Origin: Cloacibacterium rupense
Lineage (GTDB): Bacteria > Bacteroidota > Bacteroidia > Flavobacteriales > Weeksellaceae
Length of the DNA: 64,000 bases
Direction: 5' to 3'
Assembly: GCF_014645495.1 (NCBI RefSeq)
Contig: NZ_BMLV01000005.1
Coordinates: 182,578-246,577 of the forward strand
Under the pieces are notes generated by a model. The model was not told the DNA's origin, searched no databases, and saw nothing but the letters and a program-made list of their open reading frames with translations. Below, one piece after another: positions 56,080 through 63,211 of the stretch. The translations under genes and the position numbers were made by a program. Positions within the stretch are counted from its first letter, which is position 1, and each line of letters starts with the position of its first letter.

Positions 56080-56331
56080 ATGAAATCAGGAATCCACCCA
56101 GAAAATTATAGATTAGTTGTATTCAAGGATATGAGTAATGACGAAGTATTCCTTTGCAAATCTACTGCTGAGACTAAAGACACCATCGAATTCGAAGGTA
56201 CAGAATATCCATTAATCAAAATGGAAATCTCTTCTACTTCTCACCCGTTCTATACAGGTAAAGTAAAATTAGTAGATACTGCAGGTAGAGTAGATAAATT
56301 TATGAATAAATATAAAAAATTCGCTAAGTAA
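56080..56331 (+). CDS. rpmE2: 50S ribosomal protein L31 type B
   Basis: Protein of 83 residues, the longer zinc-free form of L31: it begins [19 protein letters not shown] and lacks the CxxC zinc pair (only one Cys). In many bacteria the B form is induced on zinc starvation, but in Bacteroidetes it is commonly the only L31. Own promoter and terminator. Confidence 0.95.
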   Translation: MKSGIHPENYRLVVFKDMSNDEVFLCKSTAETKDTIEFEGTEYPLIKMEISSTSHPFYTGKVKLVDTAGRVDKFMNKYKKFAK

Positions 56332-56356
56332 TTTAGTAGATTTTTCATAATAAATA

Positions 56357-56388
56357 AAAGTCCTTCAAAATTTTGAAGGACTTTTTTT
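56357..56388 (+). terminator. Terminator of rpmE2
   Basis: A 14-bp perfect palindrome (56357-56370 with 56371-56384) followed by a T run. Confidence 0.9.
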
Positions 56389-56487
56389 GTATTTTTGTAA
56401 AACACATATAAGAAAAACATAATATCAATAAAACTTTTATCAAAAAAAATAAAGTTATTATTGAAAACTCTAAACACGAAAAACTCT

Positions 56488-57645
56488 ATGCAACTTATAT
56501 TCTCTGATGCTCAATATTGGGGAGAATTTCTTCCGTTGACTTACACCAGACCTGTAGCAGAACTAAGAGCAGGCGTACTTACTTTCTCAGAAAGATGGCA
56601 AAAACTCCTAAATTCTAATGAAGTATCTTACATCACAGAAAATTATCTTCAAAAGAAATATAAATCTTACGAAAAGACAGAAAGCTTGCTCATTACTCCT
56701 AACTTTTTACCGTCTGATGGAGTTTTAGAACAAATAAAAAATCTACAATTAGGCGAAGCCCTCATCTATGAAAACGAAGTTTTAGCCGCAAGATTAGATA
56801 TGAACGATTTTTCTCTTTCGAAAATTGAGAAAATGACAGACATCACCGAAGAATTAGTTTTCTTCAAAAAACATACGGATCTATTTTCTAAAAATGAACA
56901 AGCTATAAATTTTGATTTTGCGTTATTAAGCAAAGGAAAAACTTCAGCTCCTCTGTCTGAAACCAATGGATTTCTGGGAAAAAAAGAAGACCTTTTTATA
57001 GAAGAAGGTGCCAGTATAGAATTTTCTACACTCAACACCAAAACCGGAAAAATCTACATCGGTAAAAATGCAGAAATAATGGAAGGTAGCAATGTACGCG
57101 GACCGCTTGCCCTCTGCGAAAGTGCTAAAATAAATATGGGTTCTAAAGTATATGGCCCTACCACCATTGGCCCTCAATGTAAAATAGGTGGCGAGGTAAA
57201 TAACTGTGTACTTTTCGGCTACTCTAGTAAAGCCCACGAAGGATTTATAGGAAATTCGGTAATGGGCGAATGGTGTAATCTGGGTGCTGACACCAATTCT
57301 TCTAACCTTAAAAACAATTATGCTGAAGTAAAACTTTGGAATTACAATACTCATAAATTTGAAAAAACTGGACTTCAGTTCTGCGGAATGATTATGGGAG
57401 ACCACTCTAAAGCAGCCATTAACACCCAATTTAACACAGGAACGGTAGTGGGAGTTGGCGCTAATATTTTTAAAACTGGTTTTGCCCCAAATGTCATAGA
57501 ACATTTTTCTTGGGGCGGGCATAAAGGAGACGAAAAATTTAATCTGCAAAAAGTCTATGAGGTTGCTGAAAAAGCAATGGCAAGAAGAAATATACTTCTT
57601 TCTGAAGAAGATAAAGAGATTTTAGAATGGATTTATAATTTGTAA
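56488..57645 (+). CDS. GlmU family protein (putative sugar nucleotidyltransferase)
   Basis: Protein of 385 residues. The N-terminus (MQLIFSDAQYWGEFLPLTYTRPVAELRAG) belongs to a Bacteroidetes family related to GlmU that lacks the usual nucleotidyltransferase GxGTRM loop. The C-terminal half is a left-handed beta-helix with hexapeptide repeats (GKNAEIMEGSNVRGPLALCE, GPTTIGPQCKIGGEV), so an acyl- or acetyltransferase-like trimer is likely. The start at 56488 is chosen over a TTG at 56461 because the family begins there. Substrate unknown. Confidence 0.83.
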   Translation: MQLIFSDAQYWGEFLPLTYTRPVAELRAGVLTFSERWQKLLNSNEVSYITENYLQKKYKSYEKTESLLITPNFLPSDGVLEQIKNLQLGEALIYENEVLAARLDMNDFSLSKIEKMTDITEELVFFKKHTDLFSKNEQAINFDFALLSKGKTSAPLSETNGFLGKKEDLFIEEGASIEFSTLNTKTGKIYIGKNAEIMEGSNVRGPLALCESAKINMGSKVYGPTTIGPQCKIGGEVNNCVLFGYSSKAHEGFIGNSVMGEWCNLGADTNSSNLKNNYAEVKLWNYNTHKFEKTGLQFCGMIMGDHSKAAINTQFNTGTVVGVGANIFKTGFAPNVIEHFSWGGHKGDEKFNLQKVYEVAEKAMARRNILLSEEDKEILEWIYNL

Positions 57646-57673
57646 AACATCAAAAATCCTCAATAACAATAGG

Positions 57674-57702
57674 AGTTTCAACCAAAAGTTGAAACTTTTT
57701 TC
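57674..57702 (+). terminator. Terminator after the GlmU-like gene
   Basis: A 9-bp perfect stem (57674-57682 with 57688-57696), loop CAAAA, then a T run. Confidence 0.9.
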
Positions 57703-57757
57703 ATTTCCGATGTAATATTTTCCCGAACTTCGTTGTCTTACCTACAGAAGCTAACCT

Positions 57758-58264
57758 ATGAACCAAGAAACATTTAAAAATACAGTCTTTGTACTGAAAG
57801 ATGAGATGTATCGTTTTGCAAAACGATTCTTGGTAAGTAGTGACGAAGCCCAAGATTTGGTACAAGACCTGATGATGAAGTTTTGGCAAAAAAAAGATGA
57901 ACTGGCTGGTCTTAATGTAAAATCTTACGCTTTGAAATGTGTGAAAAATGAGTGCCTCAACAAGTTGAAACACGAAACGGTGAAACAGAATTTTGCAGAT
58001 TTCCATATCCATCGGAGCGAACTATATAAGATAGAAGTCAATAATCTGAAGGAAAAAATTATTCATTTTATTAATGAACTTCCGGAAAAGCAAAAAATGG
58101 TCATTCACCTAAAAGATGTAGAAGAATATGAGGTCTCGGAAATTTCGGAAGTTTTACAAATGGAGGAAAATGCAGTAAGAGTAAATCTGATGCGAGCCAG
58201 ACAAAAAGTAAAAGAACAAATTACACAATTAATGAACTATGAACAAAGACAAATTTCAAGATAA
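57758..58264 (+). CDS. ECF RNA polymerase sigma factor
   Basis: Extracytoplasmic-function sigma factor of 168 residues. Region 2 (about 10-75) includes SDEAQDLVQDLMMKFWQKKDEL, the -10 recognition helix area; region 4 (about 105-160) has LPEKQKMVIHLKDVEEYEVSEISEVL and a helix-turn-helix (MEENAVRVNLMRARQKVKE). The next gene overlaps its end by 26 bases and is a membrane protein fit to be its anti-sigma, so the sigma is probably held inactive until an envelope signal appears. Its regulon may include the two DUF4252 genes downstream. Confidence 0.93.
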   Translation: MNQETFKNTVFVLKDEMYRFAKRFLVSSDEAQDLVQDLMMKFWQKKDELAGLNVKSYALKCVKNECLNKLKHETVKQNFADFHIHRSELYKIEVNNLKEKIIHFINELPEKQKMVIHLKDVEEYEVSEISEVLQMEENAVRVNLMRARQKVKEQITQLMNYEQRQISR

Positions 58265-58865
58265 GTACAATGAAATCTTCCAAGAAATAAAGGAAGAAAA
58301 AATGGACTGGAATTTCGAAGATTTCTTAGCACAAACCAAGGAAAAACCTGAAGGTGCTAAAATAGTTCCATTGCAAAAAAAGTCTAGCAAACAATGGCTC
58401 TATATTGCTGCAAGTTTAGTATTAATCACTGGCTTCGGAATTGTTCTAAAAAATTATTTCTTTGAAAGCACTACAGTGAAACCTACTGAAATTGCCCAAA
58501 AAGACAACTCAGAAAATACCGATAATCTGATTATTGCCCAAACTACCTCGGTAAAATCTGATGATAGCAACTTCCCTACCACTAGAACTGTAAACACCGA
58601 ACCTATCAAAAGAAAAAAATCAAAATATAAAAAATCTGTACAGTATTTGGCAAAAAATTCTATGAAAAATCATGACAATAGCGCTAAAGGTGATAATGAA
58701 AACATAGAATATAACCCCAACTTCGTAATCATCAATGGTAAACCGGTAGCCACAGAAGACGAAGCTATAAAATACACTAAAAATGCAATTGATATGCTTG
58801 GCGGAAACATAAATACCGCCTTAGAAAAAGCAGAACCCGTGAAACTTTTAACTGTTAATTTTTAA
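58239..58865 (+). CDS. Putative anti-sigma factor (single-pass membrane protein)
   Basis: Protein of 208 residues: a short acidic cytosolic N-terminus (about 1-45), one transmembrane helix (about 50-68; LYIAASLVLITGFGIVL) and a polar periplasmic part. No zinc anti-sigma motif is visible. The overlap of 26 bases with the sigma gene and the topology are the reasons for the call; there is no sequence proof. Confidence 0.75.
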   Translation: MNKDKFQDKYNEIFQEIKEEKMDWNFEDFLAQTKEKPEGAKIVPLQKKSSKQWLYIAASLVLITGFGIVLKNYFFESTTVKPTEIAQKDNSENTDNLIIAQTTSVKSDDSNFPTTRTVNTEPIKRKKSKYKKSVQYLAKNSMKNHDNSAKGDNENIEYNPNFVIINGKPVATEDEAIKYTKNAIDMLGGNINTALEKAEPVKLLTVNF

Positions 58866-58929
58866 AACAACTACTTATAAAATCGTCTACGATTACATAA
58901 GACCTTTAACAAAATAAACAACTACTTAT
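58865..58929 (+). repeat. 14-bp direct repeat flanking the gap before the GIN-domain gene
   Basis: AAACAACTACTTAT occurs at 58865-58878 and 58916-58929, 51 bases apart. The second copy runs into the start codon of the next gene; the first begins at the last base of the anti-sigma stop codon. Confidence 0.75.
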
Positions 58930-60166
58930 GAAAAAGATATTATTTATATTCATTTTGATGTTCAGCACTCTCAATATTTTTGGACAAAGTGATAAACTGA
59001 ACCAACTATTTGACCAGTATCAAGACACAGAAGGTGTGACCTCAATCAAAATTGCAAAACCTATGTTTAGACTTCTAGGAAATCTAAGTATTGAAGATGA
59101 AGATTTGAAAAAAATTAAACCGCTCATCAATAAAGTAAATGCTCTGAAAATTTTAGTAGTAGAAAAGCCAGAAAAGGGAAACAATGACTCTATCAAAGCT
59201 TATAATAATTTCCAAAAAGTACAATCATCTATGCTTTCTGCTCTTAAAAACTTAAACTACGAAGAGCTGATGACCGTAAACAGCAAAGACAATAAAATAA
59301 AATTTTTAGCTGCCAATACTTCTTCTGATATTCTAGATAATCTTTTATTGACCATCAACGGAGAAGACAGCAATGTACTGATGATGCTCGACGGAAAAAT
59401 CTCTATGAATGACGTTTCTAATCTGGTAAATGATGTGCAAGAAAAAACTCAGAAACCAGCTCCTACAAATGATAATATTTCATCTATCAGAAGTGTAGAA
59501 GCTTTCCACGGGGTAGATATTTCGGCTGGTGTAATTGTAGATTTTACCCAAGGAAATGATAGAAAAGTAGAAGTAATTGCAGATGCAGACAAAATGCAAT
59601 ATGTAAAAACAAAAGTTGAAAACGGAATTTTGAAAGTTTCTATCGACAGAAGCTCTAATAAAAATTTGAAATTCAAGAAACTTTTAATCAATATTCAAAA
59701 TCCTAAATTAGATGACCTCTATGTAAGTTCAGGCTCTATTTTTAAAACTAAAAACAAAGTTTCAGACGAAAAACTGAATGCCCAAATCAACTCTGGAGCT
59801 ATTGTAACCGCAGATTTTGATTATAATGAAATGACCATTCAAGCTAATTCTGGTTCGGTACTTACATTAGATATTAATGCTAAAATGTTAGATTTTTCTG
59901 GAAATTCAGGGATGATTATTAACGCCAAAGGAAATGCAGAAAACGCCTCGTTCAAATTAGGAAGTGGAGCTAGTTGTAATGCTCAAAATTTAATTTCGAA
60001 AAATGTAAAAGTAGACGTAAACTCTGGTGCTATTGCAAAGGTAAATGTTAGTTCTACTTTAGATGTCAACGCAAGTTCTGGTGCTATCGTTCAATACAAA
60101 GGAAATCCAGAAGTGACTTCTAATGTGAAAAAAAGCAGTGGTGCTATCATCAAAAAAATTGACTAA
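58928..60166 (+). CDS. DUF4252 plus GIN-type (DUF2807) domain secreted protein
   Basis: Protein of 412 residues: signal peptide (1-19), a DUF4252 domain (about 20-170; VTSIKIAKPMFRLL) and a C-terminal right-handed beta-helix of the head-GIN/DUF2807 type (about 190-412) with many SSGSI, NSGAI and SGA repeats. Exported adhesin- or sensor-like proteins of this sort sit next to ECF sigma genes in Bacteroidetes. The two domains are usually found in separate proteins, so this looks like a fusion. Exact role unknown. Confidence 0.85.
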   Translation: MKKILFIFILMFSTLNIFGQSDKLNQLFDQYQDTEGVTSIKIAKPMFRLLGNLSIEDEDLKKIKPLINKVNALKILVVEKPEKGNNDSIKAYNNFQKVQSSMLSALKNLNYEELMTVNSKDNKIKFLAANTSSDILDNLLLTINGEDSNVLMMLDGKISMNDVSNLVNDVQEKTQKPAPTNDNISSIRSVEAFHGVDISAGVIVDFTQGNDRKVEVIADADKMQYVKTKVENGILKVSIDRSSNKNLKFKKLLINIQNPKLDDLYVSSGSIFKTKNKVSDEKLNAQINSGAIVTADFDYNEMTIQANSGSVLTLDINAKMLDFSGNSGMIINAKGNAENASFKLGSGASCNAQNLISKNVKVDVNSGAIAKVNVSSTLDVNASSGAIVQYKGNPEVTSNVKKSSGAIIKKID

Positions 60167-60185
60167 TCTATAAAATGACAAAAAA

Positions 60186-60695
60186 ATGAAACTAAAATAT
60201 TTACTTTTACTACCTATTTTATTCTTTTTACAATCTTGTTTCGTGAGCGAAAAATCTCTTTATAACGAAGAAACAAAAGGAAATGCCACTATTACCAAAG
60301 TAAACGTACCCATGTTTTTGGTAAAACCTTACATCAAAAAAGCACTGCGAGAAGACGGAGAATCTGAACAGGTAATCAACTTGATTAGAAAAATAAGAAA
60401 AGTAAAAGTCTATACCGTAGAAAATGCAACAGAAAAAATGGCAACTCAATTTTCTAGACAATCATTCGGGAGTAATTTACAAGAATTAGTAAGTGTTAAT
60501 AGCAAAGACTCTAAATTGAAAATCATGTCTGCCATTACCAATTCTGATACTGTAATCAAGGATTTACTCATAACCGTAAAAGATGAAAAAGACTTGGTTT
60601 ATGTAAAAGTTTTAGGGAGATTCTCGATGGATGATATTGCCAAAATTGCTGAACTTTCAGAAAAAAATAAAGATTCTGTAGCCAACAATAATTAA
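60186..60695 (+). CDS. DUF4252 lipoprotein
   Basis: Lipoprotein of 169 residues (lipobox LQSC, Cys about residue 17) consisting of one DUF4252 domain (VPMFLVKPYIKKAL, VRVYT-like KVKVYTVENAT, LLITVKDEKDLVYVKVLG). It is a paralog of the N-terminal half of the upstream protein, 19 bases away. Last gene of the ECF operon. Function unknown. Confidence 0.85.
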   Translation: MKLKYLLLLPILFFLQSCFVSEKSLYNEETKGNATITKVNVPMFLVKPYIKKALREDGESEQVINLIRKIRKVKVYTVENATEKMATQFSRQSFGSNLQELVSVNSKDSKLKIMSAITNSDTVIKDLLITVKDEKDLVYVKVLGRFSMDDIAKIAELSEKNKDSVANNN

Positions 60696-60701
60696 GAAAG
60701 T

Positions 60702-60729
60702 AAAACTGCTCTATTGGGCAGTTTTTTTA
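60702..60729 (+). terminator. Terminator of the ECF/DUF4252 operon
   Basis: A 9-bp stem (60703-60711 with 60716-60724, one G-T pair), loop TATT, and a T run. Confidence 0.85.
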
Positions 60730-61299
60730 ATACAAAAAATGAAAAACTTTAATTCTTTTTCCTTTTCTAAAAACATTTACAATATATAGATCATTAAACT
60801 TATCATCTGGGATATCTTTGTAAAAATTAACTTTACAAATTTCATTAAGCAACAATGGATTGGTATTAGAATGTCCCGAAATAATACTTTTAGACTGATT
60901 AAAAACCAATTCGGTTTTTACAAAATCCGAAATTTTAGAAGGATTATAGATTTTAACTTCTAATTTTTTATCCGAAACCAAATATTCTAAAGTCTCTCTG
61001 GTTCTGAAAAAATCTGTGCTGTACGCGTGATCTATTTTAGCGTTTTTTAATAATTCTGCTAAGTTTATCGCACGATTTTTCCCGGCTTCAGAAAGATGCG
61101 GATTTTTACCACTGTTTTCTTTTTCACCGTGTCTTACAATGATAAAAACTGTCGCTTGTTTTTTTATAAACTTTTCAATCTTTTGATTAGTTAGATTCCC
61201 TACAAAAACAGTATCAACTTTCATTTCTTGAGAATAACAAAAATGAAAGCCCAAAACCCAAAAAAGACAAAGAAAATATTTTAATAACAAATTTTTCAT
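60727..61299 (-). CDS. Histidine phosphatase family protein, secreted
   Basis: Protein of 190 residues with a signal peptide (residues 1-23). The catalytic motif is VRHGEKENSG (RHG around residues 56-58) and a later ISGHSNTN holds the second catalytic His. Members are phosphohistidine-dependent phosphatases or mutases; export points to a phosphatase in the periplasm. Divergent from recA. Confidence 0.85.
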   Translation of the reverse strand: MKNLLLKYFLCLFWVLGFHFCYSQEMKVDTVFVGNLTNQKIEKFIKKQATVFIIVRHGEKENSGKNPHLSEAGKNRAINLAELLKNAKIDHAYSTDFFRTRETLEYLVSDKKLEVKIYNPSKISDFVKTELVFNQSKSIISGHSNTNPLLLNEICKVNFYKDIPDDKFNDLYIVNVFRKGKRIKVFHFLY

Positions 61300-61315
61300 A
61301 CCATTAATTTTATCA

Positions 61316-61323
61316 CAAATCTA
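61316..61323 (-). promoter_or_regulatory. -7 promoter element for the histidine phosphatase gene
   Basis: TAGATTTG on the minus strand, 16 bases before the start codon. Confidence 0.45.
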
Positions 61324-61344
61324 AAATAAAAAATCAATATTTTA

Positions 61345-61365
61345 ATACGACATGTTTTGTCGCAT
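61345..61365. promoter_or_regulatory. Near-palindromic operator candidate upstream of recA
   Basis: ATACGACA (61345-61352), a five-base spacer and TGTCGCAT (61358-61365) form an inverted repeat with one mismatch. It lies between the divergent promoters of recA and the phosphatase gene, nine bases before a -7 element of recA. Binding protein unknown. Confidence 0.5.
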
Positions 61366-61373
61366 TAGTATGA

Positions 61374-61381
61374 TATCTTTG
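61374..61381 (+). promoter_or_regulatory. -7 promoter element P1 for recA
   Basis: TATCTTTG, 81 bases before the recA ATG and just downstream of the operator candidate. Confidence 0.5.
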
Positions 61382-61436
61382 TCGTTGTAAAAAAGAATGT
61401 GGAAAAGTTCTTTTAAACAAAACCAAAATTAATTAG

Positions 61437-61444
61437 TATTTTTG
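61437..61444 (+). promoter_or_regulatory. -7 promoter element P2 for recA
   Basis: TATTTTTG, 18 bases before the recA ATG. It includes the TTG of a longer possible start, arguing for the ATG at 61463. Confidence 0.5.
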
Positions 61445-61462
61445 ATAAAATTTAAGAAAAAA

Positions 61463-62464
61463 ATGAGCAGTTCAGACGATAAGAAAAAAGCACTAGCACT
61501 AGTGCTAGAAAAAATGGACAAAACCTACGGAAAAGGTACCGTAATGAAAATGGGAGATAGCGCCGTAGAAGAGGTAGAAGTAATCCCAAGTGGTTCTCTT
61601 GGTTTAGACATCGCACTAGGTGTTGGCGGTTATCCCAAAGGTAGAGTTATCGAAATCTATGGACCAGAATCTTCTGGTAAAACCACCCTTACCATGCACG
61701 CTATTGCAGAATCACAAAAAGCAGGCGGAATTGCTGCTTTTATAGATGCAGAACACGCTTTCGATGCTGGATATGCCAAAAAATTAGGAATTGATGTAGA
61801 AAATTTAATTATTTCTCAACCTGACAATGGCGAACAAGCATTAGAAATTGCAGATAATTTAATCCGCTCTGGAGCTATTGATATCGTTGTGGTAGATTCT
61901 GTTGCTGCTCTTACTCCAAAAGCAGAAATTGAAGGCGAAATGGGAGACTCTAAAATGGGTTTACACGCAAGACTGATGTCTCAAGCGTTGAGAAAATTAA
62001 CTGCTACCATTTCTAGAACCAAATGTACAGTGATTTTCATTAACCAATTAAGAGAAAAAATTGGGGTAATGTTCGGAAACCCTGAAACTACGACTGGTGG
62101 AAATGCACTGAAATTCTACGCATCAGTAAGAATTGACATCAGAAGAAGTGGCTCTCCGATTAAAGTAGGTGAAGATGCTGTAGGAAACCGAGTGAAAGTG
62201 AAAATTGTGAAAAACAAAGTTGCACCTCCATTCAAACAAACAGAATTTGACATTATGTACGGAGAAGGAATTTCTAAAGTGGGTGAAATTCTAGATTTAG
62301 GGGTAGAATATGACATTGTTAAAAAATCTGGCTCTTGGTTCAGCTATGGTGATACAAAACTAGGACAAGGTAGAGATGCAGTAAAAGAACTTTTAAAAGA
62401 CAACCCTGAACTTTTAGAAGAACTGGCTGAGAAAATAAAAACGGCTATTCAAGAAAAGAAATAA
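61463..62464 (+). CDS. recA: Recombinase RecA
   Basis: ATP-dependent strand-exchange protein of 333 residues. Walker [10 protein letters not shown], the Walker B strand VVVDSVAAL, the L2 loop [22 protein letters not shown] and the C-terminal domain are all present at normal spacing. The ATG at 61463 is used; a TTG 21 bases upstream is within a promoter element. Central to recombination repair together with ruvC in this window. Confidence 0.98.
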   Translation: MSSSDDKKKALALVLEKMDKTYGKGTVMKMGDSAVEEVEVIPSGSLGLDIALGVGGYPKGRVIEIYGPESSGKTTLTMHAIAESQKAGGIAAFIDAEHAFDAGYAKKLGIDVENLIISQPDNGEQALEIADNLIRSGAIDIVVVDSVAALTPKAEIEGEMGDSKMGLHARLMSQALRKLTATISRTKCTVIFINQLREKIGVMFGNPETTTGGNALKFYASVRIDIRRSGSPIKVGEDAVGNRVKVKIVKNKVAPPFKQTEFDIMYGEGISKVGEILDLGVEYDIVKKSGSWFSYGDTKLGQGRDAVKELLKDNPELLEELAEKIKTAIQEKK

Positions 62465-62518
62465 TTTTTTAATTATGGGTGGCTGCGAAGCTATCGCTGT
62501 AAACTTTTCAAAATTTTA

Positions 62519-62540
62519 GAACGCGCCTTATGGCGCGTTC
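62519..62540. repeat. GC-rich hairpin between recA and the alkyltransferase-like gene
   Basis: A 9-bp perfect stem GAACGCGCC with GGCGCGTTC and loop TTAT, followed by CTACG. It resembles the palindromic CCGTAGG elements near 34.6 kb and stands between convergent genes, where it may also stop transcription. Confidence 0.65.
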
Positions 62541-62546
62541 CTACGT

Positions 62547-62861
62547 TTATAAATTAATTTCTTCTAAAGGATTCCAAAAAATTTTCTTGAAATTCTGAAT
62601 CTTATTTCCTTTTACTTCTACTCCTTCTTTGGCTAATTTTTCTGTAAACTTTGGAATGCAACCTTCCGCAGAAATAACTCCCGAAGAATTACAAACTCTG
62701 TGGGCAGGAAAATCTTCGTCATAATTGCGCAGAGCATTTCCTACATGTCGAGAATGATTTGGGAAACCAACTGCCTTCGCAATCGCTCCATAACTAGTGA
62801 CTCTACCTTTTGGAATCATTCTGATGATTTCAAAAACTTGCTGTTTGAAGGTTTCATTCAT
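62547..62861 (-). CDS. Alkyltransferase-like protein (MGMT family, no active-site Cys)
   Basis: Protein of 104 residues, the length of the alkyltransferase-like (ATL) group. It has the MGMT DNA-binding features (IPKGRVTSYGAIAKAVG, RHVGNALRNYD), but the active-site PCHRV reads PAHRV, so Cys is replaced by Ala. It cannot remove alkyl groups; ATL proteins instead bind O6-alkylguanine and hand it to nucleotide excision repair. Next to recA, though on the other strand. Confidence 0.88.
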   Translation of the reverse strand: MNETFKQQVFEIIRMIPKGRVTSYGAIAKAVGFPNHSRHVGNALRNYDEDFPAHRVCNSSGVISAEGCIPKFTEKLAKEGVEVKGNKIQNFKKIFWNPLEEINL

Positions 62862-63157
62862 ATACGTAAAGTTATACTTTTTTTAGAAATTTTTGAGGAT
62901 TTCTTTGGCGCGAGCGAAGCGAGCGTCGATTGTTTTCAAAGTTATGAAATCTTCAAAACAAAAACCGAAAAGTTAACTCTAGCCCTGATTGGAGCATTTG
63001 TTTGAGCTCTTTTTATTTTTTGAAAAAAAATAAAAAAGCGAGTGCGGAAAGCAGGACAGAACGTGAAAAGAAGCTCTACTCTTCTTGCTCCTAAAACTAC
63101 CCCGACTTCGCCCTGCAAAATCACCAAAGATTGCTTCGTTCTTCGCAATGACAAAAA
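62862..63157. repeat. Gene-free stretch with composite intergenic repeat
   Basis: No gene. From 62981 to 63055 runs an element with AGCCCTGATTGGAGC, a T-rich/A-rich stem (about 63010-63038) and GCGGAAAGCAGGA; it resembles the element at 34671-34750. From 63129 to 63152 is GATTGCTTCGTTCTTCGCAA plus TGAC, as at 34842. Further small inverted repeats lie between. Confidence 0.7.
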
Positions 63158-63183
63158 AAACGCCCAAAATCATTTGAGCGTTT
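63158..63183 (-). terminator. Terminator of the deoxyhypusine synthase-like gene
   Basis: AAACGC (63158-63163) pairs with GCGTTT (63178-63183), with four inner pairs across one mismatch. An eight-base T run follows on the minus strand. Confidence 0.8.
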
Positions 63184-63211
63184 GTATAACTTCTGACTTT
63201 CGTCTGTATCC

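Noticed and set aside
62700-63173. Open frames on both strands around the repeat region
   Set aside because: They cross the alkyltransferase-like gene and the intergenic repeats; composition is not protein-like.
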